DNA of 64,000 nucleotides, from assembly GCA_001870995.2 (NCBI GenBank), contig MLAV02000012.1:62001-126000 (forward strand). Reading direction: 5' to 3'. Source of the stretch: Chitinophaga sp. CB10. GTDB lineage: Bacteria; Bacteroidota; Bacteroidia; Chitinophagales; Chitinophagaceae. The position numbers were made by a program, and so were the translations under genes. Positions 36,110 through 46,677 of the stretch are shown piece after piece (position 1 is the stretch's first letter; every line of letters starts with the position of its first letter). Below the pieces are notes generated by a model that was not told where the DNA came from, searched no databases, and worked only from the letters and a program-made list of their open reading frames with translations.

Positions 36110-39100
36110 CTACATTTCTATTAACACGCCGCCACTGGTGCTGCCCATCATGGACGTCAGGTACACGGACCTTGTACTCTGGCATCCGTTGGCCGGGTTC
36201 GTCACCCGGTGCGTCAGGTACACCGGTATCAACACTTCCACCGGGTCCGCTACAATGGACTCTATCGGCGTCTCGCTGCTGCCCCCGCTTACCGGGAAGC
36301 GGCCGCTGAACGTAAGCGTAGCCGTATTGCCGGACTTCGCATCGCCGGTGCTGAGGAACCAGTCATGCGTACCCGCGCTGTTGGCCTGTACGGCCACTTC
36401 GTACACCCTGTACTCGTAGGTAGGGCTGGTGGTACCGCCGCCAATTTTGAACCCGCTGAGCTGCTGCGACTGCATGGAATCCGGCAAACCGCCGCCGGTG
36501 CTGGATTTGAGCGTAACCGTGTGATTAAATGCGGTAGACAAGGACTGCCGTACCTTCACTTTACATTCCACCGAACGGCCGTTCAGTGTGTACGTTAACG
36601 TTACTTCGTAGTTATCGGGTTTGCCCGCGCCGGCCGTTGCCGGGTTGAAGTAATAAACGCCGCTCACGAGGGACAAAGCAGCCGGCTCAGAGCAGGCCAC
36701 TACACCGCCGGCAGGACTGTTAAACACCCGCACCTGGCTCAGGTGCGTACATGGGTTGGCATCCTCCACGGAAAGGCTCAATGGCACATCATCCCGCTTA
36801 ACAGTGATCGTTTTGGAGGTGGTAGCGCCCACGCAACTGCTGCCGTCGCTCACCATGTGTTGTACGACAAAATCCTTGGAACCGCCGGCCGGTAAGGTAA
36901 ACAGGTGGTTGACATACGTACCCGCCGCAGAAGTGCCATCCCCGAAGATCCAGCTATGCACGCCGCGGATATCGCTGGCCTGGAACAATACTTCCACGCC
37001 GTTTTTAGCAGCATTGGTCACCTGCTTAACTACCGTGAAGTCAGTACTTACAGGCGCTTTCACGCTGATAGGAAAATAGGCGGACCTGTTGCCGATCGTA
37101 TAGGTGATATTATAATCCCCCGGCGCTACGGCTGCCGGTTTAAACACCCATTTCTGCACGCCGTCCTTCACTTCAAGGCTGGTACCGGGGCCGGTCACCT
37201 GGCCTTCCGCCGTTACCGGCCATAACGTGATGGGATATACGATATTCTGCCCGCTGCAATAGTTATGGGAATCCAGGCTAATCCGTGGTTCCACCTCCGC
37301 GCTCGGCGCTGACTCATACACGGTGGCCAACGGCGCGTAGGAAGTAACCATGATATTGGGAAGATAGAAATCCGCGCAGACGGTGCGTTGCTGTATGAGC
37401 TGGTTAACGGTATCGGCGGGATAATCCGGTGCGCCGGCAATATCCGTACGGTCAAAGTACACCAACACCAGCGTGCCGCCGGCCGCTACGCCGCCTCCGT
37501 GGCGTATGCCCGGATGCTGACGGGTGAAGTTGGTAAATATCAGCTGTTGCAAAATGAAGGTGCAGCGCTTTTCGTATTCCCGCTTCAGCAGGGCCATACG
37601 TTCGTCCAGCGCCAGCTGCGCCAGGGATTTGCATTCCGCCACCAATGGCAATGCCTTGCTGGCAACGGATTCCCAATACTCCCTTTCTTCCGCCAGCTGC
37701 AGGTTATCCGCCTGCGCATCCGTCTGATCCTTCAAAATATCAGCAGCATGCAGCTGGGCATTATAGAAGTCGGCATAGGTATTCAGCGCATCGGTGAACT
37801 TTTTGATCTCTTCATTGAAATTGATCAGGCTCAGTTCATCCACATTGGATAAAATGATTTTCCGCAGCAGTTCTTCCAGGATATCTATCAGGTAAAAAGC
37901 ATGATGGTAGTGATTCTTCGTCCACGTGCCGGGTTCGTCGGTAAACTTAAATGCAGGCGGCATAGGCACAATGCGGCTGGCATTGTCCGGGTGGTCCACC
38001 CAGCGCAGGTAATAACCGCCCAGCGGGCCATTGGCGTTCGGATCATTGAACTTCGCGCCAAAGAAATACTGGAGGAAGGAACCACGCTGGTACCTGGCCA
38101 TCATGCGCATATTATCGATAAAACGCGCGGCAGTATTGTTCCATGGCTCGCCGAGGTAGGGCGGCACCACGTATCCGTTCGGGGTATTTTTATTATACGC
38201 ACCAATGAGCGCTTGTACGGTAGCGCCGTCAATCGTCATGGATTGCAGCCGGTTGTACAAAGGCGCCACGCGGGTGAGCAGCTCGGTCAGCAAGAGCTGG
38301 TACTGGTTTTCCAGGTCCGCGAAAATGGCCGTCAGTCCGGAGCTGGTTGGATAGGTGCTGGTCGCATAGAGGTTGACGGCCACCACATCAAACGGGTATT
38401 GGTTGCGGACTTTCAGGTTATTGATGCCTTTCATGGCGTCCGTGATATTCATGCCGAGGTGCCCTTCCACACGGTAGAAGTTAGCCGCAAAATCCTCATA
38501 CACCCAGGTGGTATATTCAGCCGGTATGGATTGATAACGGTTGGCATAATAACCCTTGTTCTGCTTGGCCCGGCCGGTTTTGTATTTGCGGTAATCCCAA
38601 TAAGGGAAAAGCTGCACGCCGTCGTAATAATACGGGATGGCCTGATCGCCCAACGGCGCGTCCATGGTGCGGCTCGGCGTGATCTGCAAGACTTTTGCCG
38701 CCTCCGGCAAGGCGAAGGTATTGAGCATAATCACCAGCCGTTTGTATAACAGGCACGCCTCATCGAAGGGATGCACGCCTGCGCGCACCAAAGGCGTTCC
38801 CTGGAACTGGGTGCGGTAGTTGCCGTTTGCATTACCTTTCACCGGCCTGCCAAGACAGAGGTGCAATGGAAACTGCGGCAGTTCGGCATCCGGGGCTGGC
38901 AGCAGGTCAGTGATCGCCGCACAAAATTCCTCATACGCTTTGATGAGGTCTACCGCGAACGCATATACGCACTGCATGTAGTAGGGCTTCCCGTTACGCG
39001 CCTGGTCCCGCATCGTGCCGATGGTAGTGCCGGCCGTTTTCAGCTTATCATCGCCGGGTACGGTGTAGAGATGGCTGAAGGCGTGGTACACGAAGGTGAA

Positions 39101-39823
39101 AGCGTTGTTGAAATCGGCCAGCAGCTGGGCGTTCAACACTGCGTCGAAGGAGGTAACGAGTGCGGAAGGATGCTGGATGCTATCCGCCGGCACATTCCAT
39201 TTACGGATAGGGATGGCCGGAAACAACGGCGTATCCTGCTGAACGGGTAAGGGATTGAACTGGGAGAGCGCGGATGCCTTCACCAGCATGGGCCGGTAGG
39301 TAATGTTCACTTCCTGGCCTTTGTCCGTACAATCGTCCACGGTACAGTTTTTCAGGTTAACCACCTTTGGCTCTGCCAGCAGCATCACCACGTAATCGGC
39401 GGACGCCAGGTCCGATTCCTTCAGTGGCTGGTCGCCGTCTATTTCTGCGTTGAGGGGCACCAGTTCCAGCAAAATCAGCTGGCGGTACGCCGCGCGGATT
39501 TCGGGGTCTATGGCTTCCGTCAGTTCCGGCAGCGTGTAGGTGCGGGTGGCGCTGTAAATGCCGCCTTCAAAGTTGACGAGATAGCCGCTGCCGGTAATGC
39601 CGGCGCCTTTGGAGATAATGATTTTCTGCACATCGCCCGTGGTATCGTAGCTAGCCTGCAGGCCGGACAGGATGCCGGTTCCCAGCAGGCGGGTACGGGT
39701 AAGGGCATCCTGCTGTTGCAGGTGCGCAATAGCGCCGTTGAGATGTTTGTTGGTCAACACCTGGTCCGGCTCAAACACGGGGTACACTTTTTGGGGGTCG
39801 GATGAGAAGTTTATGATTGACAT
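36110..39823 (-). CDS. Giant eCIS structural protein with PKD-like domains (fibre/baseplate-periphery candidate)
   Basis: 1237 residues, no signal peptide. The N-terminal ~200 residues (YPVFEPDQVLTNKHLNGAIA, TRLLGTGILSGLQ) look like an assembly domain conserved in Bacteroidota eCIS loci. The middle is large and alpha-helical with a probable coiled coil at about 640-760 (YADFYNAQLHAADILKDQ, LDERMALLKREYEKR). The last ~400 residues are beta-rich: a PKD-type signature around residue 950 (HSWIFGDGTSAAGTYVNHLF), further Ig/PKD-like units (HDWFLSTGDAKSGNTATLTF), and CxxxY-rich strands. It occupies the slot after the Afp12-like protein where Afp13-type fibres are found, so surface binding is possible (inference). 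Confidence 0.65.
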   Translation of the reverse strand: MSIINFSSDPQKVYPVFEPDQVLTNKHLNGAIAHLQQQDALTRTRLLGTGILSGLQASYDTTGDVQKIIISKGAGITGSGYLVNFEGGIYSATRTYTLPELTEAIDPEIRAAYRQLILLELVPLNAEIDGDQPLKESDLASADYVVMLLAEPKVVNLKNCTVDDCTDKGQEVNITYRPMLVKASALSQFNPLPVQQDTPLFPAIPIRKWNVPADSIQHPSALVTSFDAVLNAQLLADFNNAFTFVYHAFSHLYTVPGDDKLKTAGTTIGTMRDQARNGKPYYMQCVYAFAVDLIKAYEEFCAAITDLLPAPDAELPQFPLHLCLGRPVKGNANGNYRTQFQGTPLVRAGVHPFDEACLLYKRLVIMLNTFALPEAAKVLQITPSRTMDAPLGDQAIPYYYDGVQLFPYWDYRKYKTGRAKQNKGYYANRYQSIPAEYTTWVYEDFAANFYRVEGHLGMNITDAMKGINNLKVRNQYPFDVVAVNLYATSTYPTSSGLTAIFADLENQYQLLLTELLTRVAPLYNRLQSMTIDGATVQALIGAYNKNTPNGYVVPPYLGEPWNNTAARFIDNMRMMARYQRGSFLQYFFGAKFNDPNANGPLGGYYLRWVDHPDNASRIVPMPPAFKFTDEPGTWTKNHYHHAFYLIDILEELLRKIILSNVDELSLINFNEEIKKFTDALNTYADFYNAQLHAADILKDQTDAQADNLQLAEEREYWESVASKALPLVAECKSLAQLALDERMALLKREYEKRCTFILQQLIFTNFTRQHPGIRHGGGVAAGGTLVLVYFDRTDIAGAPDYPADTVNQLIQQRTVCADFYLPNIMVTSYAPLATVYESAPSAEVEPRISLDSHNYCSGQNIVYPITLWPVTAEGQVTGPGTSLEVKDGVQKWVFKPAAVAPGDYNITYTIGNRSAYFPISVKAPVSTDFTVVKQVTNAAKNGVEVLFQASDIRGVHSWIFGDGTSAAGTYVNHLFTLPAGGSKDFVVQHMVSDGSSCVGATTSKTITVKRDDVPLSLSVEDANPCTHLSQVRVFNSPAGGVVACSEPAALSLVSGVYYFNPATAGAGKPDNYEVTLTYTLNGRSVECKVKVRQSLSTAFNHTVTLKSSTGGGLPDSMQSQQLSGFKIGGGTTSPTYEYRVYEVAVQANSAGTHDWFLSTGDAKSGNTATLTFSGRFPVSGGSSETPIESIVADPVEVLIPVYLTHRVTNPANGCQSTRSVYLTSMMGSTSGGVLIEM

Positions 39824-39853
39824 TGGTAGTGATTTATTTCTTGCTTAATCGTA

Positions 39854-42800
39854 TTAGTATGATCCCAGGCTGGTATGGCCCAACATAACCGGGTTGGTGG
39901 TACCTTCCGCACAATCGTGCAGGGTGGCCTCCGGATATACGCTGTTCAGGTCCTTCATGACGGTTACCAGCTGGTTGGCGGCGTGCATCAGTTTTGACTG
40001 CAGGGATGTATCCGGCACAATAAAGGCATTATAATCCTTCAGTACTTCCAGCCATTGGCGGTACGCGGTTTCGAAGCGGTGCATGGTGGCGTAGTTCACC
40101 CAGCATATCTTTGCATGGATATGCGCGGGGCATTCCATCCGTACCATTCTTTCAAAGAAAGTCCTGAAACCATTATCCCTGAAGCGTTCCGGCCAATAGG
40201 GCAACACCACGGAGATGCGGAAGGAATAAGGATCTTCTTCCCCGCAATAACTGCAATCGTCCGGCAGGCATACGTCCATGAGGCGGTAGATGTCTGCGCC
40301 GGGAATGCCTTCCACCACCGGCGGCGCAAAGCGTGGCCGCAGCAGGAAATGCTCTATCACGTGCAGCACTTCCGCATCCTGCGGGAGCTGGAATTTTTGC
40401 AGCATCACTTCTATCATGGCCTGGGCTTCTTCTTTGGTATCGTAGGTATTGGGCGATACGGCAATTACCTCATGGCCGTTGCTGAGCTGCACCACGTGGT
40501 AGGCGCCGTAGCTTTTGACGCTATACCGGTCCGCGCTGCGCATATGCTTATAGATTTCATTGGCCATCTGCCAGGCTTCCCGTTCGGAGTTCAGGGAGGT
40601 GGCGGGCTGCAGGTACTTCTCCCCGCCGGCGTTTTCGTCCGCAAGCACGAAGGTGAAAAACCCGTTACTGTCTTCCGTAACCACCGGCAGCGGAAACCGG
40701 AACAGGCTGCGGTGGCCGGCCTGGTTAATGCCGCTGAGCCGCGCGATGCGCTTCTGCAGGCCGGAAGCATTTTCCGTGTTCCATACCGGGAGGGTCAGGT
40801 TGGCGCCCAGGCCGCGGCGACTGCTCGTTTGCGGGTAATCCCGGATGAAGCGGATTTTGTCCGCAATCAGCTCCTGCTCTCCTGCCGCGCTTTGAGAGGC
40901 GTACCTGGACAACACATAATCGTTAAACGTTTCTGCAAAGCGTGCGATCAGGTGATCCAGGAAACGGTTCCTGCGGTTGAATTGCTGGCGTGGCGTTTCC
41001 ACGAGTTTGTTGCGCAGCAGCTTCACCGCTGCGGGATCGTCCGCCGCAGGCTGTGCAAACACCTGTTTCAACAGACCGGGATTAGCATAGATGGCTTTGA
41101 TGTGATGAATACCATTTTCGGGATCATCTTCCCAATCCTGCAGGAACTGCTGGAAATAGGAAGCGCTGAGGGAGCTGTCCAGGTTCATCAGGTCCTTTGC
41201 GTGATGCAGCTGGGAAAAGAACCCGGCCAGCAGCTGATCGTAAAACATCAGGTAGGCTTTCAGCTGGCGTGCCTGTGCCTTCCGTTCGGGGGAAGCCGCA
41301 TCCGGCAGGCCGGCAGGGCCGGTACCGTATATCTCCGGCAGGTCGTGCTGAATAGAGCTGTATTTATCCAGTTCCAGGTATCTGCCTGCAGCCACCTGGA
41401 AATCCAGTTCGCTGCTGCTGATCTTGCGGCTCTGCAAAAGGCCTTTCTGGTACAGCAGGCTATCGGCTGCTTCCACGGCATTGATATGAAAGGGTACCTG
41501 GTTCTTAAAGAAGGTGAATTTGCTGCGTTCCATATCCGGTATGGGCTTATGGTCCGTTTGCAAATGCACGAGCCATTGCTGGCTGGGCAGTACAGGCCGG
41601 CCATTGTCGTCATAGGCTGTCATGACTAGGTTACGGACTGCCACCACGCCATCTATTTGCATGATGGCTTCAATCACCTCGCTGCCCAGTAATTTATTTT
41701 TGATCTCGGAGCCTGTTACCTGTTCATTGAGCAGGAAGCCGTTTCTGAGCGCAGGACCTTCGAAAATGGCGTCAGTAGAGAGTTGCAGGTCCTGCATCTC
41801 TTTCAGGTTATAAAACACCAGGGTTGGGTTACAATATTGTTCCAGGGCAATTACTACCTGCGCATAGATGGCTTCGATGTCCGCCCCCGGCTGCACGTCA
41901 ATATCGGCGCAGAAAGCCACCGGCGTGGAGGAAATGGTATCCACCGTCCACCAGTCCTCGCAAAGGTTACGGTTGCCATGGAGGGTGGCCCATACCTGCC
42001 GCATGATATCGTGCGTCAGCAGCATCTTCTGGTAGTATAAAGTGAGGATGCGCTGCTGCATACTCTGCACTTCCAGCTCCTGTTTTACATATTCTTCAAA
42101 CGTTGGCTGGTATTGGGTTTCCTCATCTTCGAGGTCAGTTTCGCCGGTGGGGGTTTCGGCTTCCACGGGCACGCGGATGGCAACGACCACTTCATATTCA
42201 TGTTTGATCACCCGCGTTTCCGTATAGTTATATTCCAGGTACACCCGCCAGCGGATGGCGTTGCCGGCGGCGTTCCGCTCCGCAATGTACACCTCCACCC
42301 TGTCCGGCAGGAGGGTGGCATATATGGCCAGCTGCATCAGGTCAATTTTGTTGACCGGCGGCATCAGGCAGGTCAGCTTAGCGCCCGCGATGGCTTTTCG
42401 TTGCAGGGTAATATCGATATCGCCGCTGTTGAGGTCACCATATTCATCCGTGGTATCGAGGTCCAGGCGCACGTGGTACAGGCCGCGCATGGCGACAGGC
42501 TCATGGTGCGTTTCTTCAAACGAGAGCGCTTCCGCTTTGCAGTCCGGATACAGCGGCACTTCCGTCGCGCCTTTGGCGCGCACCCAATCCGGCGCGTCTC
42601 CCAGGTTGTTGACAGGAAATATCCAGGCATTGGCCACGCCGTTGATATCTATCAGCAGCTTGCGGTAATCCAGCAGGGTGAGCGGCGCGGTGGTCATAAT
42701 TTCCCGCGGCGTAAAAAACGGCTGACTGATGGTACCGTCCCGGTTGGTCAGCAGGTCCCTGATATCAAAGCCGGTACGATAGCTCAGCTCCGTAATGGCG

Positions 42801-42970
42801 TAGCACAAAGCTTCCAGGATGGTGACGCCCGGGTCGTGCACGTTGTAATCCGTCCAGTAGCGGCTGGCCATGCGCTCAATGTAGCGCAGCCCTTCCGACC
42901 GCAGGAAGTGAAAGTCCGCTGCGGCAGGCAGCTTCCTTGATTTCAGAATAATATTTTCAGCTGTTGCCAT
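39854..42970 (-). CDS. Afp12-like eCIS baseplate protein
   Basis: 1038 residues. The N-terminus contains the baseplate-wedge motif YWTDYNVHDPGVTILEAL followed by CYAITELSYRTGFDI, as in Afp12/Pvc12 proteins and baseplate-J relatives. A central region has SLLYQKGLLQSRKISSSELD and LMFYDQLLAGFFSQLHHAKD. The C-terminus has VIEHFLLRPRF, a conserved closing element, then ALCYWVNY-like HIHAKICWVNYATMHRFE. It is expected to form the inner baseplate wedge with the Afp11-like protein, from which it is separated by 2 bp. Confidence 0.82.
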   Translation of the reverse strand: MATAENIILKSRKLPAAADFHFLRSEGLRYIERMASRYWTDYNVHDPGVTILEALCYAITELSYRTGFDIRDLLTNRDGTISQPFFTPREIMTTAPLTLLDYRKLLIDINGVANAWIFPVNNLGDAPDWVRAKGATEVPLYPDCKAEALSFEETHHEPVAMRGLYHVRLDLDTTDEYGDLNSGDIDITLQRKAIAGAKLTCLMPPVNKIDLMQLAIYATLLPDRVEVYIAERNAAGNAIRWRVYLEYNYTETRVIKHEYEVVVAIRVPVEAETPTGETDLEDEETQYQPTFEEYVKQELEVQSMQQRILTLYYQKMLLTHDIMRQVWATLHGNRNLCEDWWTVDTISSTPVAFCADIDVQPGADIEAIYAQVVIALEQYCNPTLVFYNLKEMQDLQLSTDAIFEGPALRNGFLLNEQVTGSEIKNKLLGSEVIEAIMQIDGVVAVRNLVMTAYDDNGRPVLPSQQWLVHLQTDHKPIPDMERSKFTFFKNQVPFHINAVEAADSLLYQKGLLQSRKISSSELDFQVAAGRYLELDKYSSIQHDLPEIYGTGPAGLPDAASPERKAQARQLKAYLMFYDQLLAGFFSQLHHAKDLMNLDSSLSASYFQQFLQDWEDDPENGIHHIKAIYANPGLLKQVFAQPAADDPAAVKLLRNKLVETPRQQFNRRNRFLDHLIARFAETFNDYVLSRYASQSAAGEQELIADKIRFIRDYPQTSSRRGLGANLTLPVWNTENASGLQKRIARLSGINQAGHRSLFRFPLPVVTEDSNGFFTFVLADENAGGEKYLQPATSLNSEREAWQMANEIYKHMRSADRYSVKSYGAYHVVQLSNGHEVIAVSPNTYDTKEEAQAMIEVMLQKFQLPQDAEVLHVIEHFLLRPRFAPPVVEGIPGADIYRLMDVCLPDDCSYCGEEDPYSFRISVVLPYWPERFRDNGFRTFFERMVRMECPAHIHAKICWVNYATMHRFETAYRQWLEVLKDYNAFIVPDTSLQSKLMHAANQLVTVMKDLNSVYPEATLHDCAEGTTNPVMLGHTSLGSY

Positions 42971-42972
42971 GA

Positions 42973-45900
42973 CTAATTATTTGAGTTGTTGATCACCGGG
43001 ATTATCATTTGAACTTCATCCGGCGCGCATACGAGCATGCTGCGGGAGGAGGTGGTGGTAATTTCTTCCCGGTCTTCCAGGATGGTCACGCCGTCTTTAC
43101 GCAGGAATAGTTTCAGGTTGATGATGTATTCCACATAAGGCAGTCCTTCCAGCATGTTGACCAGCGTGCTTTTGCTGATCTTGCCGCCAAACTCCGGCTG
43201 TACGCTGTTATCGTAGGCCCATGGGCTAAGGAACGCGCGGAAATCCTTCAGGAGGCGGGTGGTATTGAAGGCAGTATTGCCGTCTTTATACAACACTTCG
43301 CAGCTGATCACCACTTCTTCAAACACCGGGTTGCAGACCTGTATGTTTACGAAGCTGCCGCTGATGCTTTTCAGGTATTTTTCGATGGCGCTCAGCGTAT
43401 CGAGGCTCGTGAGGGGCCTTTGCGGGTTGGCGGCGCTCATGCGCGTGATATCCGGTACGGGTACAATGACGATGTTGCCGGGCGCCATTTCGCGGGTACT
43501 GTCCGCCGTAGCGGCGGAGTGGTTCAGGCATTTCACGCGGTAGATCTCCGGGAATTTTTCCAGCACCAGGTGTTCGTAATCCCAGATGGTAATGGCGCGC
43601 GACTTATGACGCAGCCTTTCGCTGACGCGCATACGAAATTGTGCGGCGGTTTCTTCTGTCCGCCCACCCGTACTGGCGTTGGGCTGGTATATTTTTTTAA
43701 GGGGAGACGCCGGTTGCAGCGGTTGCTGTATGGTACCGGCGGGGGCCGGCGTCGTATAGGCGTTACCGGTGTTATTGTCCGTCCAGCGGACCCGGATCGC
43801 CTGCGCATCTACCGCCTGCAGGTTACTGATCGCGTCCGGGTTACCAGCTACCACGGCCCTGATCCAGGCATGCTTCCCTCCCATTACCGGCGCGCCCTGG
43901 GCCAGTGCGGCCGGCAGGCGGAAGGTGATGATGCCGGTATGGAGGAGTCCATTGGTATCATCCTCCACGGCGATGGCGCTGAAATCTTCCCAGTAGCCGC
44001 GGTTGGAGAGCCATTGCCAGCGGAGTGGCTGGCTGGGCAACAGCGGGTTGGCGCTGCCTTCGCTCACGCGGAACAGCAGTTGCACGGTAGTTTCCGGCTG
44101 GCATTTATCCAGGCCGATGTATAATTGCCCTGCCCCTTCGCTGGCTGGCAGCGGCGTCCAGCGGAGGTCCCGGCGGGAGAAATCGTTCTCCTCCCTTTCC
44201 CCGAAGGGGTGCAGGGAAAAGAACTGCCCGGGGAACTGCGGGTTGGCAGCGCTGCCAAATTTCAGCGTTTGGGTAGCGGTATAATCTGCCGTAATACTTT
44301 TTGCCAGCGGGGTATATGGCTCCGGCGGCAAAGGTTGCTGCTTGCCAGCCAGGAAGGCAAAGCGTTGCTGGTAATCGCGATGGCCGAGGTCCGCCTGCAA
44401 TACCAGCCTTGCGAAGCCGTGATTGGCGGCCGTTTGAAACTTGATATTCTCCCCGTACTGCAAAGGCTGCGCTACGGCTGCCTGAAAAGTAACTTTGGCT
44501 GGGTAGCGCGTTTTGACAGTGGCTTTCGGGTATATGGTAAAGAAGTTGGTATGCAGGGTGTTGAGGTCAACAGGGTTGATGAGCGACTCCCCGTAATATT
44601 CCATCGCTGAAAAAAGCGGGTGAGTGCTTTTGTACTGCCAGCTGCCGTTTTCCAGTACTTCCACGGCGGCTACCGGGGTGTTGGCAAGCGGGTTGGAACT
44701 GGCATCCTTCAATTGATCTGCCGAATAAGGTTTGGTGGTGGGCTCCGGTACGCCGGCGGCGTTGGGCAGGTATTTACTGCCGTGGTTCACGATGCCTTCC
44801 GCTGCCGGAACTTTGTCCCACGCAATATTGAGGCTTACCTGCACATTCGGTTTCATGAAGATTTCGTTGTTGCCGATGATGCAGGCGCTGCCAGCGTATG
44901 GCGCGTAACCGAATGGCTGGAAGGGTTTGGAGATGTCCAGCTGGCCTGCTTCATTGAATACGTTCAGCTGGCGGACGCCGTTGACCTGCACGTTCACTTG
45001 CACTTCGCTCAGCGCGGTGGCGGTCCATTGTTGCAGCAACAAGGCAGCCTCCATGGTCTGCGGTTTGAATTTCAGGCGCATGACCGGGTGGGCCGTAACA
45101 AAATTACCGCCATGGAGCGCAGGGTTATAGGGGATCACCGCTTCCTGCTCTGTGGCCAGGGTGGCGATAATTTTAAGCTGGTAGGACGGTTGTTTAAAGG
45201 AGGGGTCTTCCGGTTCCAGCTGCGCTACTGCGTCCATCCAGCCCGAGGCGCCGGTGAGTTGTATCATGACCCGCAGGTTGCTGATCGCTGCATTTTGCGG
45301 AAATACATTATTGGATTTGAGGGTGAGTACCACCTTGCGGCTTCCCTCCTTCATCAGCAGCAGCGGGGAGGCGATGGCAAACCCGTTGCAGGTCAGGGTT
45401 TGAGGGCCCGCTACGCCGAAGGGCTGCCAGGTGCTGCCGGCTTTCAGCGGCGCTCCCAGTCCGTCCGCACTGTTGGCTACCGGGCTGGCATACAGCCCTG
45501 CCTGCGGGTGCGTGGGACCAAAGTGGGTAATACCGCGTATATCCGTTACCGTTGCCTGGTTCAGCAATACTTCTTTATCTGTCGCATAGAATTGCGGGTT
45601 GCCGGCGGCGTCCTTCCCGGCTTTGAACAGGAAGCCGGCCGGCACCAGGTATTCCTTTACATTCTTTTGCAGTTCAACCAGCAGGTGCGTGGCATCCGGC
45701 ACGGCGGGTGCGGGCGAGAGCTGCAGCACGTCCCGGTAATAGCAATCCAGGTGGCGGCCGGTAAAGGTATTCAGCTCTTCCTGCGCCAGGCGGAAGAGTT
45801 GGAGGAAGGTGAGGAAGAGCGCGTAATGCGGCGTATGTGCCGGGAACGTGTGTACTGCCTCTTCCAGGCTTTGCGCGGCGTGGTTGGCAATCATGCTGCC

Positions 45901-46677
45901 CTGTTTGAAGATGGCGTCCAGCATGGTGGTAAACAGGTTGTTGGTGGCGGCGAAGCGGATTTTCTCCGCAATGCTTTCGCCCTGCAGGTGAAAGCTGTAG
46001 GCGGCTGGCGGCTGGGTCCATGCGCTTTCCCACTTTTGCGCCTGCAGGCTGCCGGCATGCTCAATGTGGAAGGGGACGGTGCTGGTAGGCAGCAGGAAAG
46101 CGGTGGCGTCATAATCGGCTTTTACGCATCCCATCATGGCGGCCTGCTGGTACCAGGCGTTGAGCTTACCGCGTTGTATGGCCAGCCTGCTGCTGATGAC
46201 ATCCGTCAGCCAGTTTTTAAACGGCCAGCCATCCGGCAGCAGCCGCAGCTGCGTATCCAGCTCGTAAAGCCAGCTCCAGGTGAAATCGAACAGGAAGGAA
46301 AACCGTTCCACCAGGTCCGGCGCTGAGGCATGCTTCTTATCGGAGAGGTACTGCAGTTGCTGGCGGATCAATTGCCGGTAGCCTGCCATATCCTGGTTGC
46401 CCAGCGTAGCGAGGATAACGCTGACGTCCATTTGCATGAGGGGCAGCCAGTTGCCGTCCTGCTCATTGCGGGCGTTGTAGTAAGTGAGCTGCCTGCTGTA
46501 TTCTTTGGCAAAGAGGATCAAATCGCTCATGCTCCTTTCATCCACTTTGGCAAATGCAGGCTCCAACGCAGCCAGCACCCGGTTGTAGCGGGAAGTGCCA
46601 CTGTGCAGCAATGGATTTTTATATGAAGTATTGGTCGACAAGTTAGTAGTATTAATAGATGAAGAAATAAGTATCAA
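42973..46677 (-). CDS. Baseplate J-like protein (Afp11-like), TTG start
   Basis: 1234 residues forming the baseplate wedge with the Afp12-like protein. The N-terminus has NPLLHSGTSRYNRVLAAL and DERSMSDLILFAKEYSRQL. The C-terminal baseplate-J signature is RTEETAAQFRMRVSERLRH, AITIWDYEHLVLEKFPEIYR and VNIQVCNPVFEEVVISCEV. No ATG or GTG exists in frame before the conserved N-terminus. The reading frame therefore opens with TTG at 46677, overlapping the gp25 TGA stop by 4 bp (TTGA), which suggests termination-reinitiation coupling. The first ATG (codon 50) would remove conserved sequence. Confidence 0.85.
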   Translation of the reverse strand: MILISSSINTTNLSTNTSYKNPLLHSGTSRYNRVLAALEPAFAKVDERSMSDLILFAKEYSRQLTYYNARNEQDGNWLPLMQMDVSVILATLGNQDMAGYRQLIRQQLQYLSDKKHASAPDLVERFSFLFDFTWSWLYELDTQLRLLPDGWPFKNWLTDVISSRLAIQRGKLNAWYQQAAMMGCVKADYDATAFLLPTSTVPFHIEHAGSLQAQKWESAWTQPPAAYSFHLQGESIAEKIRFAATNNLFTTMLDAIFKQGSMIANHAAQSLEEAVHTFPAHTPHYALFLTFLQLFRLAQEELNTFTGRHLDCYYRDVLQLSPAPAVPDATHLLVELQKNVKEYLVPAGFLFKAGKDAAGNPQFYATDKEVLLNQATVTDIRGITHFGPTHPQAGLYASPVANSADGLGAPLKAGSTWQPFGVAGPQTLTCNGFAIASPLLLMKEGSRKVVLTLKSNNVFPQNAAISNLRVMIQLTGASGWMDAVAQLEPEDPSFKQPSYQLKIIATLATEQEAVIPYNPALHGGNFVTAHPVMRLKFKPQTMEAALLLQQWTATALSEVQVNVQVNGVRQLNVFNEAGQLDISKPFQPFGYAPYAGSACIIGNNEIFMKPNVQVSLNIAWDKVPAAEGIVNHGSKYLPNAAGVPEPTTKPYSADQLKDASSNPLANTPVAAVEVLENGSWQYKSTHPLFSAMEYYGESLINPVDLNTLHTNFFTIYPKATVKTRYPAKVTFQAAVAQPLQYGENIKFQTAANHGFARLVLQADLGHRDYQQRFAFLAGKQQPLPPEPYTPLAKSITADYTATQTLKFGSAANPQFPGQFFSLHPFGEREENDFSRRDLRWTPLPASEGAGQLYIGLDKCQPETTVQLLFRVSEGSANPLLPSQPLRWQWLSNRGYWEDFSAIAVEDDTNGLLHTGIITFRLPAALAQGAPVMGGKHAWIRAVVAGNPDAISNLQAVDAQAIRVRWTDNNTGNAYTTPAPAGTIQQPLQPASPLKKIYQPNASTGGRTEETAAQFRMRVSERLRHKSRAITIWDYEHLVLEKFPEIYRVKCLNHSAATADSTREMAPGNIVIVPVPDITRMSAANPQRPLTSLDTLSAIEKYLKSISGSFVNIQVCNPVFEEVVISCEVLYKDGNTAFNTTRLLKDFRAFLSPWAYDNSVQPEFGGKISKSTLVNMLEGLPYVEYIINLKLFLRKDGVTILEDREEITTTSSRSMLVCAPDEVQMIIPVINNSNN

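Noticed and set aside
44620..46326. 568-codon plus-strand open frame (and similar ones at 4949-6589, 29035-30525, 47168-48607)
   Set aside because: These are antisense shadows of the baseplate J, GH78, DUF4157 and VgrG genes; they show no family motifs, while the minus-strand products are clearly recognised.
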